A DNA stretch of 41,842 nucleotides from Prochlorococcus sp. AG-436-C14 (GTDB lineage Bacteria; Cyanobacteriota; Cyanobacteriia; PCC-6307; Cyanobiaceae). The stretch is taken from assembly GCA_003209755.1 (NCBI GenBank), contig QCPD01000014.1, positions 1 to 41,842 on the forward strand, read 5' to 3'. Every line of letters begins with the position of its first letter. The first letter of the stretch is position 1. The notes under the pieces were generated by a model. The model made no database searches. It saw only the letters and a program-made list of their open reading frames with translations, and was not told the origin of the DNA. This document shows positions 32,653 through 39,422 of this stretch, in pieces. Made by a program: the position numbers and the translations under genes.

Positions 32653-32898
32653 TTAATTACCTAGACCAGGTGGAAAAGGAAAAACTTGTTCATCCCCAAA
32701 AATATCCTCCATACTCAACTCTTCACTTTGTGATTCCATTCTTAGAGCGTCTTCTTCGGATTCCATTCCCATTTCATATGAGTCACCTTCTCCATAATCC
32801 TCTGGTGGAACCCAGCCTTGTATTACAGCCTCAGCGCTATTCAATCCAGAGAAAACAATGAATACGAATAAAACTAATTTGATTAGAAAATTTTTCAT
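32653..32898 (-). CDS. secreted acidic peptide, FPF-motif family
   Basis: The 81 aa product has a signal peptide ('IKLVLFVFIVFSGLNSAEA', cleavage after AEA) and an acidic, Met/Glu/Ser-rich mature part ('YGEGDSYEMGMESEEDALRM') that ends 'EDIFGDEQVFPFPPGLGN'. The ending matches the protein at 37969 ('GDDQAFPFIPGFG'). Export is clear; role unknown. Confidence 0.75.
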   Translation of the reverse strand: MKNFLIKLVLFVFIVFSGLNSAEAVIQGWVPPEDYGEGDSYEMGMESEEDALRMESQSEELSMEDIFGDEQVFPFPPGLGN

Positions 32899-33024
32899 AT
32901 ACCTATGCTCTCATTACTTAGGCTAATGCTTGATCAGAAGCTTGATTAGCTTTAGGACTTGTAAAAATACCTTTTGGATTGTCCTAATTAGATTGAGGCT
33001 TTTTTTTCTTATTGGAAACTGATT

Positions 33025-33159
33025 TTAATCTGCATTTTGTCTGACAGGTCTCATCATTCCACCTCCATCATCATCGTCATCCCCAAAACCAAAAAAAAGC
33101 CAGGTAATAGCAAATACAGCTAATGCCCCTGATAGCGTCAATGCTTGTAACTCGTTCAA
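33025..33159 (-). CDS. one-helix membrane protein ending in Asp run plus GGG (44 aa)
   Basis: TTG 33159 start. One membrane helix ('LSGALAVFAITWLFFGFG') is followed directly by DDDDD-GGGMM-RPVRQ. The same order (helix, Asp run, GG(G), short tail with PV or VA) is seen at 36640 and 39246. The Asp run right at the membrane surface could bind cations or dock a basic partner. Confidence 0.6.
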   Translation of the reverse strand: MNELQALTLSGALAVFAITWLFFGFGDDDDDGGGMMRPVRQNAD

Positions 33160-33263
33160 AGCTTTGCGGCTAATTTTCTACGACCTTAACCTCTATTTTG
33201 TTTTTTTGTTGATGAGGAGTGCTTTCTTTCTGGTTAAATTGTCGAAACTTAATTTGATTACTA

Positions 33264-33356
33264 ATGGAAGAATTAGCCAAAAGAGTGGAAGAACTTGAGC
33301 GTCGAGTCCAGCATTTAGAAGAAGTGCTGAAATACCAAGCAAGAAAAAACAAATGA
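33264..33356 (+). CDS. coiled-coil mini-protein (30 aa)
   Basis: ATG 33264: 'MEELAKRVEELERRVQHLEE' continuing 'VLKYQARKNK'. Perfect heptad pattern with L/V at a and d positions, so a parallel coiled-coil dimer or trimer is likely. Too short for most gene finders. Very similar Prochlorococcus peptides come to mind, but I cannot verify them. Confidence 0.6.
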   Translation: MEELAKRVEELERRVQHLEEVLKYQARKNK

Positions 33357-33369
33357 TCTCTGTAGCCAT

Positions 33370-33573
33370 CTAACCAATACCTGGTATATCAAAAGGGAGT
33401 TTGTCTTCAAGTACTACTAAGTATTTTTGGACTGCTGGAATTCGTAGTAGAGCTAATGGAACAACAATATTCAGAACAATCCATGCTCCTCCAACTAATG
33501 GAGCCCATTTACCAGCTTTTTTAATAAAGCTCATTCCCTTTTCTTTCTCTGAAGACTGATTCATGTTTTTCAT
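33370..33573 (-). CDS. single-helix membrane protein ending in PFDIPGIG (67 aa)
   Basis: A basic start ('MKNMNQSSEKEKGMSFIKKA'), one membrane segment ('GGAWIVLNIVVPLALLRIP') and the ending 'VVLEDKLPFDIPGIG'. The C-terminal PF-x-x-PG-x-G resembles the endings of the exported FPF-family proteins. Its start codon touches the 591 bp repeat (33572-34162), which therefore supplies its promoter and leader. Confidence 0.65.
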   Translation of the reverse strand: MKNMNQSSEKEKGMSFIKKAGKWAPLVGGAWIVLNIVVPLALLRIPAVQKYLVVLEDKLPFDIPGIG

Positions 33574-34162
33574 TTATTGATTAGATCTTAGCTAGACCCA
33601 AACTTATTATTTTCGATCAGGTGAAGTGGAAATGCAATGGGCATTAAGGCTGATTGCGTTGAGGTGCGAATAGAGCAAAGATAAGTTTGTTGAGCTCAGA
33701 GGCACCATTGATGGTCGACACTCCACCTGAGTATTTAAGAGAAGCGAACTGAATTCTGGTTCCTGCTCCAACATTCTCAATGAATAAGTAGGCTATTCGT
33801 CTGATGCGACAAGGATCAATGATATAGGTGCGTCAATTCAGTCGAAACTCCTCTGCATCGTTTAGGTGCCCTAACGGAGTCAAAAAGCCTTTCTACTAGA
33901 CACTTGGCCCCAGGCCACCAATATCCAGAAGCTTCCAAAGAATCGGTAAAGGAAAAGGGCCCCCTGAGGCCCTTTTTAAATGTCTAATTGGATGTGATTA
34001 TTCTTTCTACGGTTTCCCTACCTAAGACGTACGGTCCTACAGAACCATTGAAGAAAAGGAAAAATTAGGATTGGTGTACGTCAGGCAATCAATTGCACTG
34101 GTCATCGATTGATTGGCTTCTGGGGAGGAGCACTGACGTTTTTTATTCAAAGAAACAACCTT
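33572..34162. repeat. 591 bp direct repeat, copy 1
   Basis: Identical base for base to 41252-41842, offset 7680 bp. The GC content is clearly higher than in the flanks. It contains a strong plus-strand terminator (33953-33977) and several short inverted repeats, but no frame with a good start. The repeat border sits at the start codon of 33370-33573 in this copy, and at four bases from the start of 40903-41247 in the other. An RNA gene or mobile promoter unit are the main options. Confidence 0.85.
33953..33977 (+). terminator. intrinsic terminator inside the repeat, copy 1
   Basis: AAAAGGGCC-CCCTGA-GGCCCTTTTT: 9 bp stem, 6-base loop and T5. It would end a plus-strand transcript from the left part of the repeat; the near-palindrome could also work on the minus strand. 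Confidence 0.88.
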
Positions 34163-34280
34163 CTAAAGCTCAGTATAAAAAGAAGGTTGACCTGAGAAGT
34201 TCAAAAAATATAAGAACAAACCACTATCAGCCGTGTAAGAATAATTACTCAAAACATCTATTTTTTATTTTCTCTAAAGA

Positions 34281-34511
34281 TTAGTTGCCATCGCAATCTT
34301 CATCTTTTGGCAACTGAAGCCATCCACTCGTCCACTTTGAGTATGTTTTTAATTCAGACCATGGAACTCTTATAAGAATTTCGTTGTTGTTAACGGGAAA
34401 AAGTTCTACCCACCGTTCATCTTTTTTTCCTCCATAGCTTTTAACTTCAAAATGTCGATAACCTTCTCTTTTTACTGCTGAGGTCCAAGCTGCATTCGGT
34501 GGCCATCTCAT
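34281..34511 (-). CDS. small Trp-rich protein, TIGR02450-like
   Basis: The 76 aa product matches the small Trp-rich conserved family TIGR02450: 'AAWTSAVKREGYRHFEVKSY' (W-T...HF), 'ERWVELFPVNNNEILIRVPW' and 'SELKTYSKWTSGW' (W-x-E-L...S-K-W...G-W). The usual 'E-K-H-F' has become 'Y-R-H-F'. Function unknown. Start ATG 34511 (MRWPPNAAWTS). Confidence 0.75.
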   Translation of the reverse strand: MRWPPNAAWTSAVKREGYRHFEVKSYGGKKDERWVELFPVNNNEILIRVPWSELKTYSKWTSGWLQLPKDEDCDGN

Positions 34512-34842
34512 CTTCTTTCTTTGTAGAGGTATTAATTAGCACTTATAAAATTTTAGTTGATATTTTCTCTAATATCTTTAAGTAGTTTTATTTCTCCATA
34601 CCTATATTTAATCCATTAATAATCCAACTGCTGATATCTGTTTCCGGATTTCATGGTTTGGATATTGATCGAAATAATAACCCATGCAAAAAATAATTGA
34701 GCAAGTAAAAACCACTGTTCTAATTGATTTTTTACGAAAATTAACTTGCATACTGGATTTAGCGATCAAGCCATATTAAGACATCAACTCTAATTGATAT
34801 GTAATTCAAAGTTTGTTCATCCTTGAGGTTAATTACCTGTCT
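34512..34842. other. intergenic region, one doubtful small frame
   Basis: Contains a 31-codon plus-strand frame at 34684-34779 ('MQKIIEQVKTTVLIDFLRKL') without support. Otherwise AT-rich; it precedes the decayed response regulator gene and would have held its promoter. Confidence 0.3.
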
Positions 34843-35572
34843 ATGAATCCATTCAAGTCAAGAATTTTAATTATTGAAGTCAATAAAAGTATTCGTGAAA
34901 CACTCCGTGAAGTCCTTGTTTCAGAGGGCTATGAAGTCGAAGCTTCTAAGGCTGGTGATGAAGCTCAGATAAGAATTTTACTCAGTTCGACACAAGCAAA
35001 AAGAATGATTTAGTTTTTTAGACTTGATGTTACCCAACCTGAGTGGGATAGAGCTTTGTAGAAGAGTCCGAAAAAACAAAATAAAATTCCAATTCTTATT
35101 GTCAGTGCAAAAGACAGCGAATCAGACCGTGTATTGGGTTTAGAAATTGGTGCCGACGATTATTTGATAAAGCCATTTGAAGTAAATGAATTAATTGTTA
35201 TGTATCGTGCAATTTTAGAAGGTATGAAACTAATCATTTCAAACTCAATATTCTTCTCAAGTCCTTAGCTTTAAAAATATATCCTTATATAAACAGGAAT
35301 ACCGGGTCACTAAAAACAATAAGGAAATAAATCTTGCCCCAAAGGAATACAAAATCATGCAATGGTTTCTGCAGAATCCTAAGCGGGTGTTGCTTGTTAT
35401 CAACTTTTAGAACTAATTTGGAGGGTTTATGTGGGAGATTCTAAAACTGTAGTGAAACATTAGGTGGATTAGAAATAAGATAGAGGAAGATGCAGTGGCT
35501 TCAAACTATATAAAAATTGTTAGAGGTTTTGGCTAAAAATTTGGGCAATGGCGGTATATATTACAAAATATT
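34843..35572 (+). pseudogene. decayed OmpR/PhoB-type response regulator
   Basis: The receiver domain is recognisable: 'SRILIIEVNKSIRETLREVL' (the acidic pair expected here has become E-V-N), 'EGYEVEASKAGDEAQ', then stop codons at the phospho-Asp strand, where 'LDVTQPEWDRAL' stands for 'LDVMLPG.DG'. '[20 protein letters not shown]' and '[18 protein letters not shown]' are still clean. A frameshift near 35220 leads to the DNA-binding domain: 'EYRVTKNNKEINLAPKEYKI', then remnants of the winged helix ending 'VRGFG' TAA 'KFG'. At least four stops and frameshifts. In marine cyanobacteria such a regulator next to a sensor kinase is usually PhoB; that identity is inference. Confidence 0.85.
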
Positions 35573-35644
35573 TAAAAATCTATTTAGTTAATAAAAACGA
35601 TTCTAATTATCAGAAAAGTTGGAACGACCACAAAGAATTTTTAA

Positions 35645-35845
35645 CAATGGTTAAATCGTCAACAAGAAGTTGATGTCTCTCAACTTTTAAATTGGAACGA
35701 TGATATTAATCAGAGTAGGATTATTATTACGTCTAAGAACAAAATCATCTATATCAATAAGCAAGCTATGAAATTATTGTCTATTAAAAAGGATTCAAAA
35801 ATATTATGGAAATCCCTCTTTAAACTCATAATCCCAGACGAGTAA
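35645..35845 (+). pseudogene. remnant of a PhoR-like sensor kinase
   Basis: An in-frame fragment between stops: 'QWLNRQQEVDVSQLLNWNDD', 'RIIITSKNKIIYINKQAMKL' and 'LSIKKDSKILWKSL', ending at TAA 35843. The 'RIIIT..N.IIY.NK.A..LL.I' segment is a PAS-like sensor sequence of PhoR-type kinases. No H-box, N-box or G-box follow, so the kinase core was deleted. Its place just after the response regulator remnant supports a lost phoB-phoR pair. Confidence 0.6.
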
Positions 35846-36016
35846 AAGAGAACTTCAAGAGCTTTATAGCGCAAAGACATTTAAAAGTAATCCTTAGATT
35901 TAGCTTTATTCAGAATTGTTCTAATAATTTTAAGTTAATTATTCCAACTAGTTATCAATGGATATCTTTTATGCTCTGATAGTTATCATATTCTTATAAA
36001 ATCAAGATTGTTTCAT

Positions 36017-36175
36017 ATGAGCAAGAAAATCTCCAAGAAAGCCAGTGCTATTAGAACAATTTCTCTAGCGGTTGGTTCTCTTAGTCTTCTCGTTATTGCT
36101 GTTTCTCAAATTACAGGCAATGAGGCCTGCACAAGTAATGTTTATTTAATTGAAAATCAAATAAGACTTTCATGA
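36017..36175 (+). CDS. single-helix membrane protein (52 aa)
   Basis: ATG 36017 to TGA 36175. A basic N-terminus ('MSKKISKKASAIRTIS') and one membrane helix ('LAVGSLSLLVIAVSQITG'), then an external 'NEACTSNVYLIENQ' with one Cys. It may be an anchored or exported peptide. It follows the two-component remnants. Family not recognised. Confidence 0.5.
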   Translation: MSKKISKKASAIRTISLAVGSLSLLVIAVSQITGNEACTSNVYLIENQIRLS

Positions 36176-36395
36176 TTTTATTTTCAATCTGAATATTAAA
36201 GAACCTGATTTTTTTAGGTGAATTTTTCAAGAGATATTTTTTTTATATTTTGATCATTTTGGGATCTTATTCAATTGTTGGATATTTTTACAACTTCAAT
36301 TTGTGTTACATATGCATTGTTTAACGTGTTGCTACTGCTTATTTGGTCAAGACTCCCATCTCACTAACCTTCATTCATCCCGACATTTAAATAAA

Positions 36396-36533
36396 TTATT
36401 CTAGGTCTAGTGAAAAATCGGCTAGATCCATTATTTTTTTAAATTCGTCCATCTCCTCATCCGAAACACCTGTTTTCTTCTGAAGTTCTTTTAATAAAAC
36501 ATCTATTTTTCTTTTGATATTTTCTTCGCTCAA
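36396..36533 (-). CDS. small acidic helical protein (45 aa, TTG start)
   Basis: TTG 36533 start: 'MSEENIKRKIDVLLKELQKK', then 'TGVSDEEMDEFKKIMDLADF'. Two amphipathic helices, soluble. No ATG is available before the conserved-looking part. Family unknown. Confidence 0.45.
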   Translation of the reverse strand: MSEENIKRKIDVLLKELQKKTGVSDEEMDEFKKIMDLADFSLDLE

Positions 36534-36639
36534 AATTTTTTATTAATTACATAAGTAAGTATATATTCAATTCACCCAAACCTGTTTAAAAACGACAAAT
36601 TTTTGTTGTCAATTAGTACTTATTATTTTGGTAGTCAAT

Positions 36640-36816
36640 TCAGGCCTGTGCTCCATCTGCTACACGCATCGTCATTCCTCCATCCATGTCATCATCATCG
36701 TTGTTGTCGATTATTGCCTTTCCAACCTCATAAAGAAGATAAGTCCCAACAATAATTAGAACGAAAAGGAAATTAAAATCTCCTGAGTTTGAAGCGTATG
36801 TTTGAATTTCACCCAT
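36640..36816 (-). CDS. one-helix membrane protein with Asp run and GG (58 aa)
   Basis: Good Shine-Dalgarno (GAGGA) before ATG 36816. The membrane helix ('FNFLFVLIIVGTYLLYEVG') is followed by 'KAIIDNNDDDDMDGGMTMRV' and a short tail. The helix, Asp run, GG(G)-M order matches 33025 and 39246. Two bases separate it from the upstream broken gene at 36819. Confidence 0.65.
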   Translation of the reverse strand: MGEIQTYASNSGDFNFLFVLIIVGTYLLYEVGKAIIDNNDDDDMDGGMTMRVADGAQA

Positions 36817-36818
36817 AA

Positions 36819-36995
36819 TTATCCTCTGTTAAACAACCCTCTTCTCTTTTGTTGTGGCTTAGCTGCTCTAGTTCCACGAGACTGCTGCATTTCAGCTTTA
36901 GTAATTGGCTTACGATTTTGGAAAGTATCCCAACCAAGTAAAGCCACAGTTCAAATGGCTCCAAAGAAAAGAACTACACCTGGTATTAAATCCAT
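36819..36995 (-). pseudogene. membrane protein with an internal TGA at codon 15
   Basis: The 58-codon frame starts 'MDLIPGVVLFFGAI', meets TGA (36951-36953) in the middle of the membrane helix, and continues cleanly with 'TVALLGWDTFQNRKPITKAE' and a basic tail 'KPQQKRRGLFNRG' to TAA. TGG to TGA is the obvious change. A downstream start is unlikely because the helix would be cut. Directly upstream of 36640-36816, likely in one transcript. Confidence 0.65.
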
Positions 36996-37160
36996 CTAGT
37001 TGAATTAAGTTCAACAAAGTTAGTGGAATTGTTATTTAGACCGTGGATAAAAAATATTGCTTCAGCTAATACCCCTGATAACTTTTGCTGTGTACGGGTG
37101 CCCCCTTTACATTCCTTTACTTTTCCTTTACATTCATGGCCATTATTTGAGTTTAATCTC

Positions 37161-37268
37161 GTGACTCCAGAAGCAGAAAAGTTTAATGGTTGGATGGCAA
37201 TGATCGGCTTTATTGCTGCTTTCGGTGCTTACGCAACAACAGGTCAAATCATTCCAGGTATTTTTTAG
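37161..37268 (+). CDS. high-light-inducible protein (Hli), short form
   Basis: Hli proteins are single-helix relatives of plant light-harvesting proteins that bind chlorophyll and carotenoid and protect photosystem assembly under stress. The 35 aa product from GTG 37161 begins '(V)TPEAEKFNGWMAMIGFIAA' and ends 'TTGQIIPGIF'; the chlorophyll-binding motif is E-x-x-N-G-x-x-A-M-x-G-F. The frame is open further upstream, but the codons before GTG are not Hli-like and known short Hli proteins start at this point. Eight bases upstream of the second hli. Confidence 0.9.
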   Translation: MTPEAEKFNGWMAMIGFIAAFGAYATTGQIIPGIF

Positions 37269-37276
37269 GTTCTTAT

Positions 37277-37573
37277 ATGACTTCTAGTAACCCAGTTTCT
37301 GATCAATCAATAGATCCAACTGATAATCAATCAGAAGGTCAATCTGTTGATCCAACAGGAATCCCTGCTTACAGTTCTGCTTCTAACCAGATCATTACTG
37401 AATATGGCAAGCAAAACATGTTTGCTACCCAAGTACAAACTCAATTAGTTGAAAACTATTCCAACTACCCTGAGGAAGCAGAAAAGACCAATGGCCGTTG
37501 GGCAATGATTGGAATGATTGCTTTACTTGGCGCTTATATCACTACTGGTCAAATTATTCCTGGCATATTTTAA
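37277..37573 (+). CDS. high-light-inducible protein (Hli), long form
   Basis: A 98 aa Hli with a 60-residue soluble N-terminal extension ('DQSIDPTDNQSEGQSVDPTG', 'QNMFATQVQTQLVENYSNYP') and the chlorophyll-binding helix at the end: 'EEAEKTNGRWAMIGMIALLG' then 'AYITTGQIIPGIF'. Its last residues are the same as those of the upstream short Hli, showing tandem duplication of the helix. The N-terminal extension is Ser/Asp/Gln-rich and probably disordered. The pair probably forms one transcript induced by light stress. Confidence 0.93.
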   Translation: MTSSNPVSDQSIDPTDNQSEGQSVDPTGIPAYSSASNQIITEYGKQNMFATQVQTQLVENYSNYPEEAEKTNGRWAMIGMIALLGAYITTGQIIPGIF

Positions 37574-37605
37574 ATAGCTTTAGACAGATCAATCTTCATA
37601 TAAAT

Positions 37606-37713
37606 CTAGAGATTTTTCTCTAGAATTTTTTGTTCCATTTGAGCATTTAATCCATTTTTTCCAGTTTTTGCAAAATAAAAATTTAAATAAGCAAAAAATG
37701 CCAAATCAATCAT
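37606..37713 (-). CDS. small hypothetical peptide (35 aa)
   Basis: ATG 37713: 'MIDLAFFAYLNFYFAKTGKN' and 'GLNAQMEQKILEKNL'. Short aromatic N-terminus and a polar helical tail. It is convergent with the hli pair. Not recognised. Confidence 0.4.
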   Translation of the reverse strand: MIDLAFFAYLNFYFAKTGKNGLNAQMEQKILEKNL

Positions 37714-37762
37714 GTTAGGAATAGTTCCCCAATAATCTCACCTTGTCCAAGCAAATTAATTC

Positions 37763-37867
37763 TTAGGAAATACGATCACTGATCATCCTTATCAATGGCG
37801 CAATTGACCCTATTGCAAGCACTGCAAACATAACAAAAATGATTATTTTTGATTCCCATTTTTCCAT
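37763..37867 (-). CDS. single-helix membrane peptide (34 aa)
   Basis: ATG 37867: 'MEKWESKIIIFVMFAVLAIG' and 'SIAPLIRMISDRIS'. One membrane helix with charged ends on both sides. Size and composition fit subunits of photosynthetic complexes, but no match is known to me. Confidence 0.5.
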   Translation of the reverse strand: MEKWESKIIIFVMFAVLAIGSIAPLIRMISDRIS

Positions 37868-37968
37868 GAAAATGGTTTAGCTAATTACCACTTATATCTG
37901 TGGATTTTTTATAGCTTTCGAAAAAATTAGTAATTTATTATCAATCAATACTTTCAATAAAAAGATAA

Positions 37969-38229
37969 TCAGTCTTTACCGGAATTTTTACCAAAACCTG
38001 GAATAAAAGGAAATGCTTGATCATCTCCAAGGTCTGGGGCAGCACTAGTTTTCGAACCATCCAAGGCATCACTCGACTCTTCGATCACAATACCCATAGA
38101 GTTGTCTTCATTCATATTAGATCCCATTTGCGCCGCCACTACAGGGTTGATTCCTGAAAAGATAGTTGTTGAGGCTAAAAAAACAGACAAAGCTAAAAAA
38201 CTGGCAGCCCTAAATATCTTTTTGAGCAT
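37969..38229 (-). CDS. secreted acidic peptide, FPF-motif family
   Basis: The 86 aa product has a signal peptide ('SFLALSVFLASTTIFSGINP', then VVAA; cleavage after VAA) and an acidic mature part ('NMNEDNSMGIVIEESSDALD') that ends 'LGDDQAFPFIPGFGKNSGKD'. The end motif GD(D/E)Q-x-FPF-x-PG-x-G is shared with 32653-32898. Export is certain by pattern; the role is unknown. Confidence 0.75.
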   Translation of the reverse strand: MLKKIFRAASFLALSVFLASTTIFSGINPVVAAQMGSNMNEDNSMGIVIEESSDALDGSKTSAAPDLGDDQAFPFIPGFGKNSGKD

Positions 38230-38311
38230 GAATACAAATCAGTTATATACAATCTAACGTCGGTATTCACCCAAACGTGTTAGGTCTGAATACTCAATTA
38301 ATGAGAATCAG

Positions 38312-38392
38312 TTAGATAATAGGAGTCGTAGCAATTGTTGAAACTTCTGAGAAGATAGCAACAGCCATGAATATGTAAGGAACTAATTTCAT
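38312..38392 (-). CDS. possible membrane mini-peptide (26 aa)
   Basis: ATG 38392: 'MKLVPYIFMAVAIFSEVSTI' then 'ATTPII'. One short membrane helix. It is similar in size to tiny photosystem or cytochrome b6f subunits, with no clear match. Low support. Confidence 0.3.
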   Translation of the reverse strand: MKLVPYIFMAVAIFSEVSTIATTPII

Positions 38393-38519
38393 TGTTTTTG
38401 TGAATATGTATTAAGCATATATGCTCATCATCTAATCAGTGGTAGCTGATTGTACGGATCTCGCCCCAACGACCATAAGCAAATTTGTTTGTGGCTATAA
38501 AAATATCTGATAACCAATA

Positions 38520-38732
38520 TCAATTGCTATCACTGTTTTGTTGGATCGCTTTTTTTGCAAGATTTTCTAATTGATCAGGTGAAACTGGTGTCGTTTTGTT
38601 TTTTCCTTCTTTTAATCCTCTCAGTAAAGAAGTAATTATTGCCAGTCCTAAAAATGCACCTAACCCCAACCAAAAAATTCTCTCTACTAAGAGTGCTGTG
38701 GGATTACCAATTGCATCAGTTACTTGTTCCAT
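38520..38732 (-). CDS. single-helix membrane protein (70 aa)
   Basis: The membrane segment ('IFWLGLGAFLGLAIITSLL') lies in the middle, followed by a basic region ('RGLKEGKNKTTPVSPDQLEN') and a soluble helix ('LAKKAIQQNSDSN'). Start ATG 38732. Family unknown. Confidence 0.6.
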   Translation of the reverse strand: MEQVTDAIGNPTALLVERIFWLGLGAFLGLAIITSLLRGLKEGKNKTTPVSPDQLENLAKKAIQQNSDSN

Positions 38733-38823
38733 CTTCTCGATTTAAAAAAAAAATTATCAGAGCAGTTTTTCACTAATTTTGCCTTAATCCATCTTAGAAA
38801 TTATGTGCAAAAATTCATGGCAT

Positions 38824-38846
38824 AAAAAAACCCTCAAATTTGAGGG
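38824..38846 (-). terminator. intrinsic terminator at the inner edge of element copy B
   Basis: On the minus strand, CCCTCAAATTTGAGGG (a perfect palindrome) is followed by TTTTTTT. It mirrors the terminator at 25650-25675 of copy A. Confidence 0.85.
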
Positions 38847-39032
38847 AGATGATACTGAGAGATCCCCATCACCCAGTAATTTGAAAATACTACTCGCTGT
38901 ATACCTATTACGCAAGCTAATCATTCCAGATATGGGTCATTTTTTCTGTTTTTTTAATCTTTCTAACACCAGATATGGTAGGGGTTGCAATTTGGTTGAA
39001 AAACAGTTAAAAATAAGATCCCCATCACCCAG

Positions 39033-39064
39033 GCCCGTAGGACACCATACCTAGGGTCTTTTTT
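39033..39064 (+). terminator. intrinsic terminator of element copy B
   Basis: GCCCGTAGG-ACACCATA-CCTAGGGTC then TTTTTTATT. The same hairpin as at 25441-25473, differing by one base in the stem. Confidence 0.85.
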
Positions 39065-39245
39065 ATTGGAATTGCTTTTTATTTAGATCTTGGAGTTATT
39101 TAGTAACTCTGAGGCTGTGGAAAACTTAGACCGCTTGAAGTAATTTTTTTACAGAAGGATCGTTTAGATAAACATTCACTTCGTGCTAACCGTTACACTA
39201 AATATTTTTAGATCAGTTAGGTTTGTTCAAACAATTTTCTGATAC

Positions 39246-39422
39246 ATGTCTGAGCTTCAGCTGGTTGACTCATTTCCCCTCTGGAAAGCTGTTTTATGGT
39301 GTTTCTACCCTATGGCTGCTCTAGTTCTTGTAGAACTAATCTCAAGAGCGCTTCCAGATGATGATGACGATTTCGGTGGAGGAAAGTTGATACCTGCTTA
39401 CCAACCTGTTCGAGCAAGATAG
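39246..39422 (+). CDS. one-helix membrane protein with Asp run and GGG (58 aa)
   Basis: ATG 39246. 'MSELQLVDSFPLWKAVLWCF' leads through a membrane helix ('YPMAALVLVELISRAL') to 'PDDDDDFGGGKLIPAYQPV' and a basic end. It shares the order helix, Asp run, GGG, P-x-x-PV with 33025-33159 and, more loosely, 36640-36816. The likely role is as a small membrane adaptor; this is inference. PTOX lies 118 bp downstream on the same strand. Confidence 0.65.
   Translation: MSELQLVDSFPLWKAVLWCFYPMAALVLVELISRALPDDDDDFGGGKLIPAYQPVRAR

Larger units (their letters stand above)
38824..39124 (+). repeat. inverted element copy B (probable RNA locus), right border of a 13.7 kb segment
   Basis: Reverse-orientation match of 25376-25676, with the same order on the plus strand: outward terminator (38824-38846), GATCCCCATCACCCAG (38861-38876), a spacer of about 140 bases with GGTAGGGGTTG (a G4 tract where copy A has G9), GATCCCCATCACCCAG (39017-39032), the terminator hairpin (39033-39064), 'TTATTGGAATTGC' and TGTGGAAAAC (39116-39125). 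The spacers have diverged but keep some words, the borders are conserved. Confidence 0.65.

Noticed and set aside
33644-33832. Minus-strand open frame of about 62 codons in the 591 bp repeat with protein-like sequence (for example IENVGAGTRIQFASLKYSGG)
   Set aside because: No ATG, GTG or TTG start in frame and stops on the upstream side; the higher GC of the repeat makes long chance frames more likely. An RNA or degraded gene is possible, so it is not called as a CDS.
33572-33980. The repeat as tmRNA, RNase P RNA, 6S RNA or SRP RNA
   Set aside because: I looked for conserved signatures (tmRNA tag frame and T-loop, RNase P GAGGAAAGUCC core, SRP tetraloop region) on both strands and found none.
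34093-34284. 63-codon plus-strand frame crossing the right part of repeat copy 1
   Set aside because: Starts with TTG inside the repeat, is basic and low in typical protein features, and is followed by no supporting signal.
37023-37160. N-terminal extension of the short Hli protein
   Set aside because: TTG start and a non-Hli sequence; GTG 37161 matches the known start of short Hli proteins.
38861-39032. Direct repeats as a minimal CRISPR array
   Set aside because: Repeat is only 15-16 bases, the spacing is over 130 bases, there are just two units per locus, and no cas genes are present.
38803-39054. 83-codon plus-strand frame over element copy B
   Set aside because: It runs through the two direct repeats and into the terminator hairpin; the aligned copy A has no corresponding frame.
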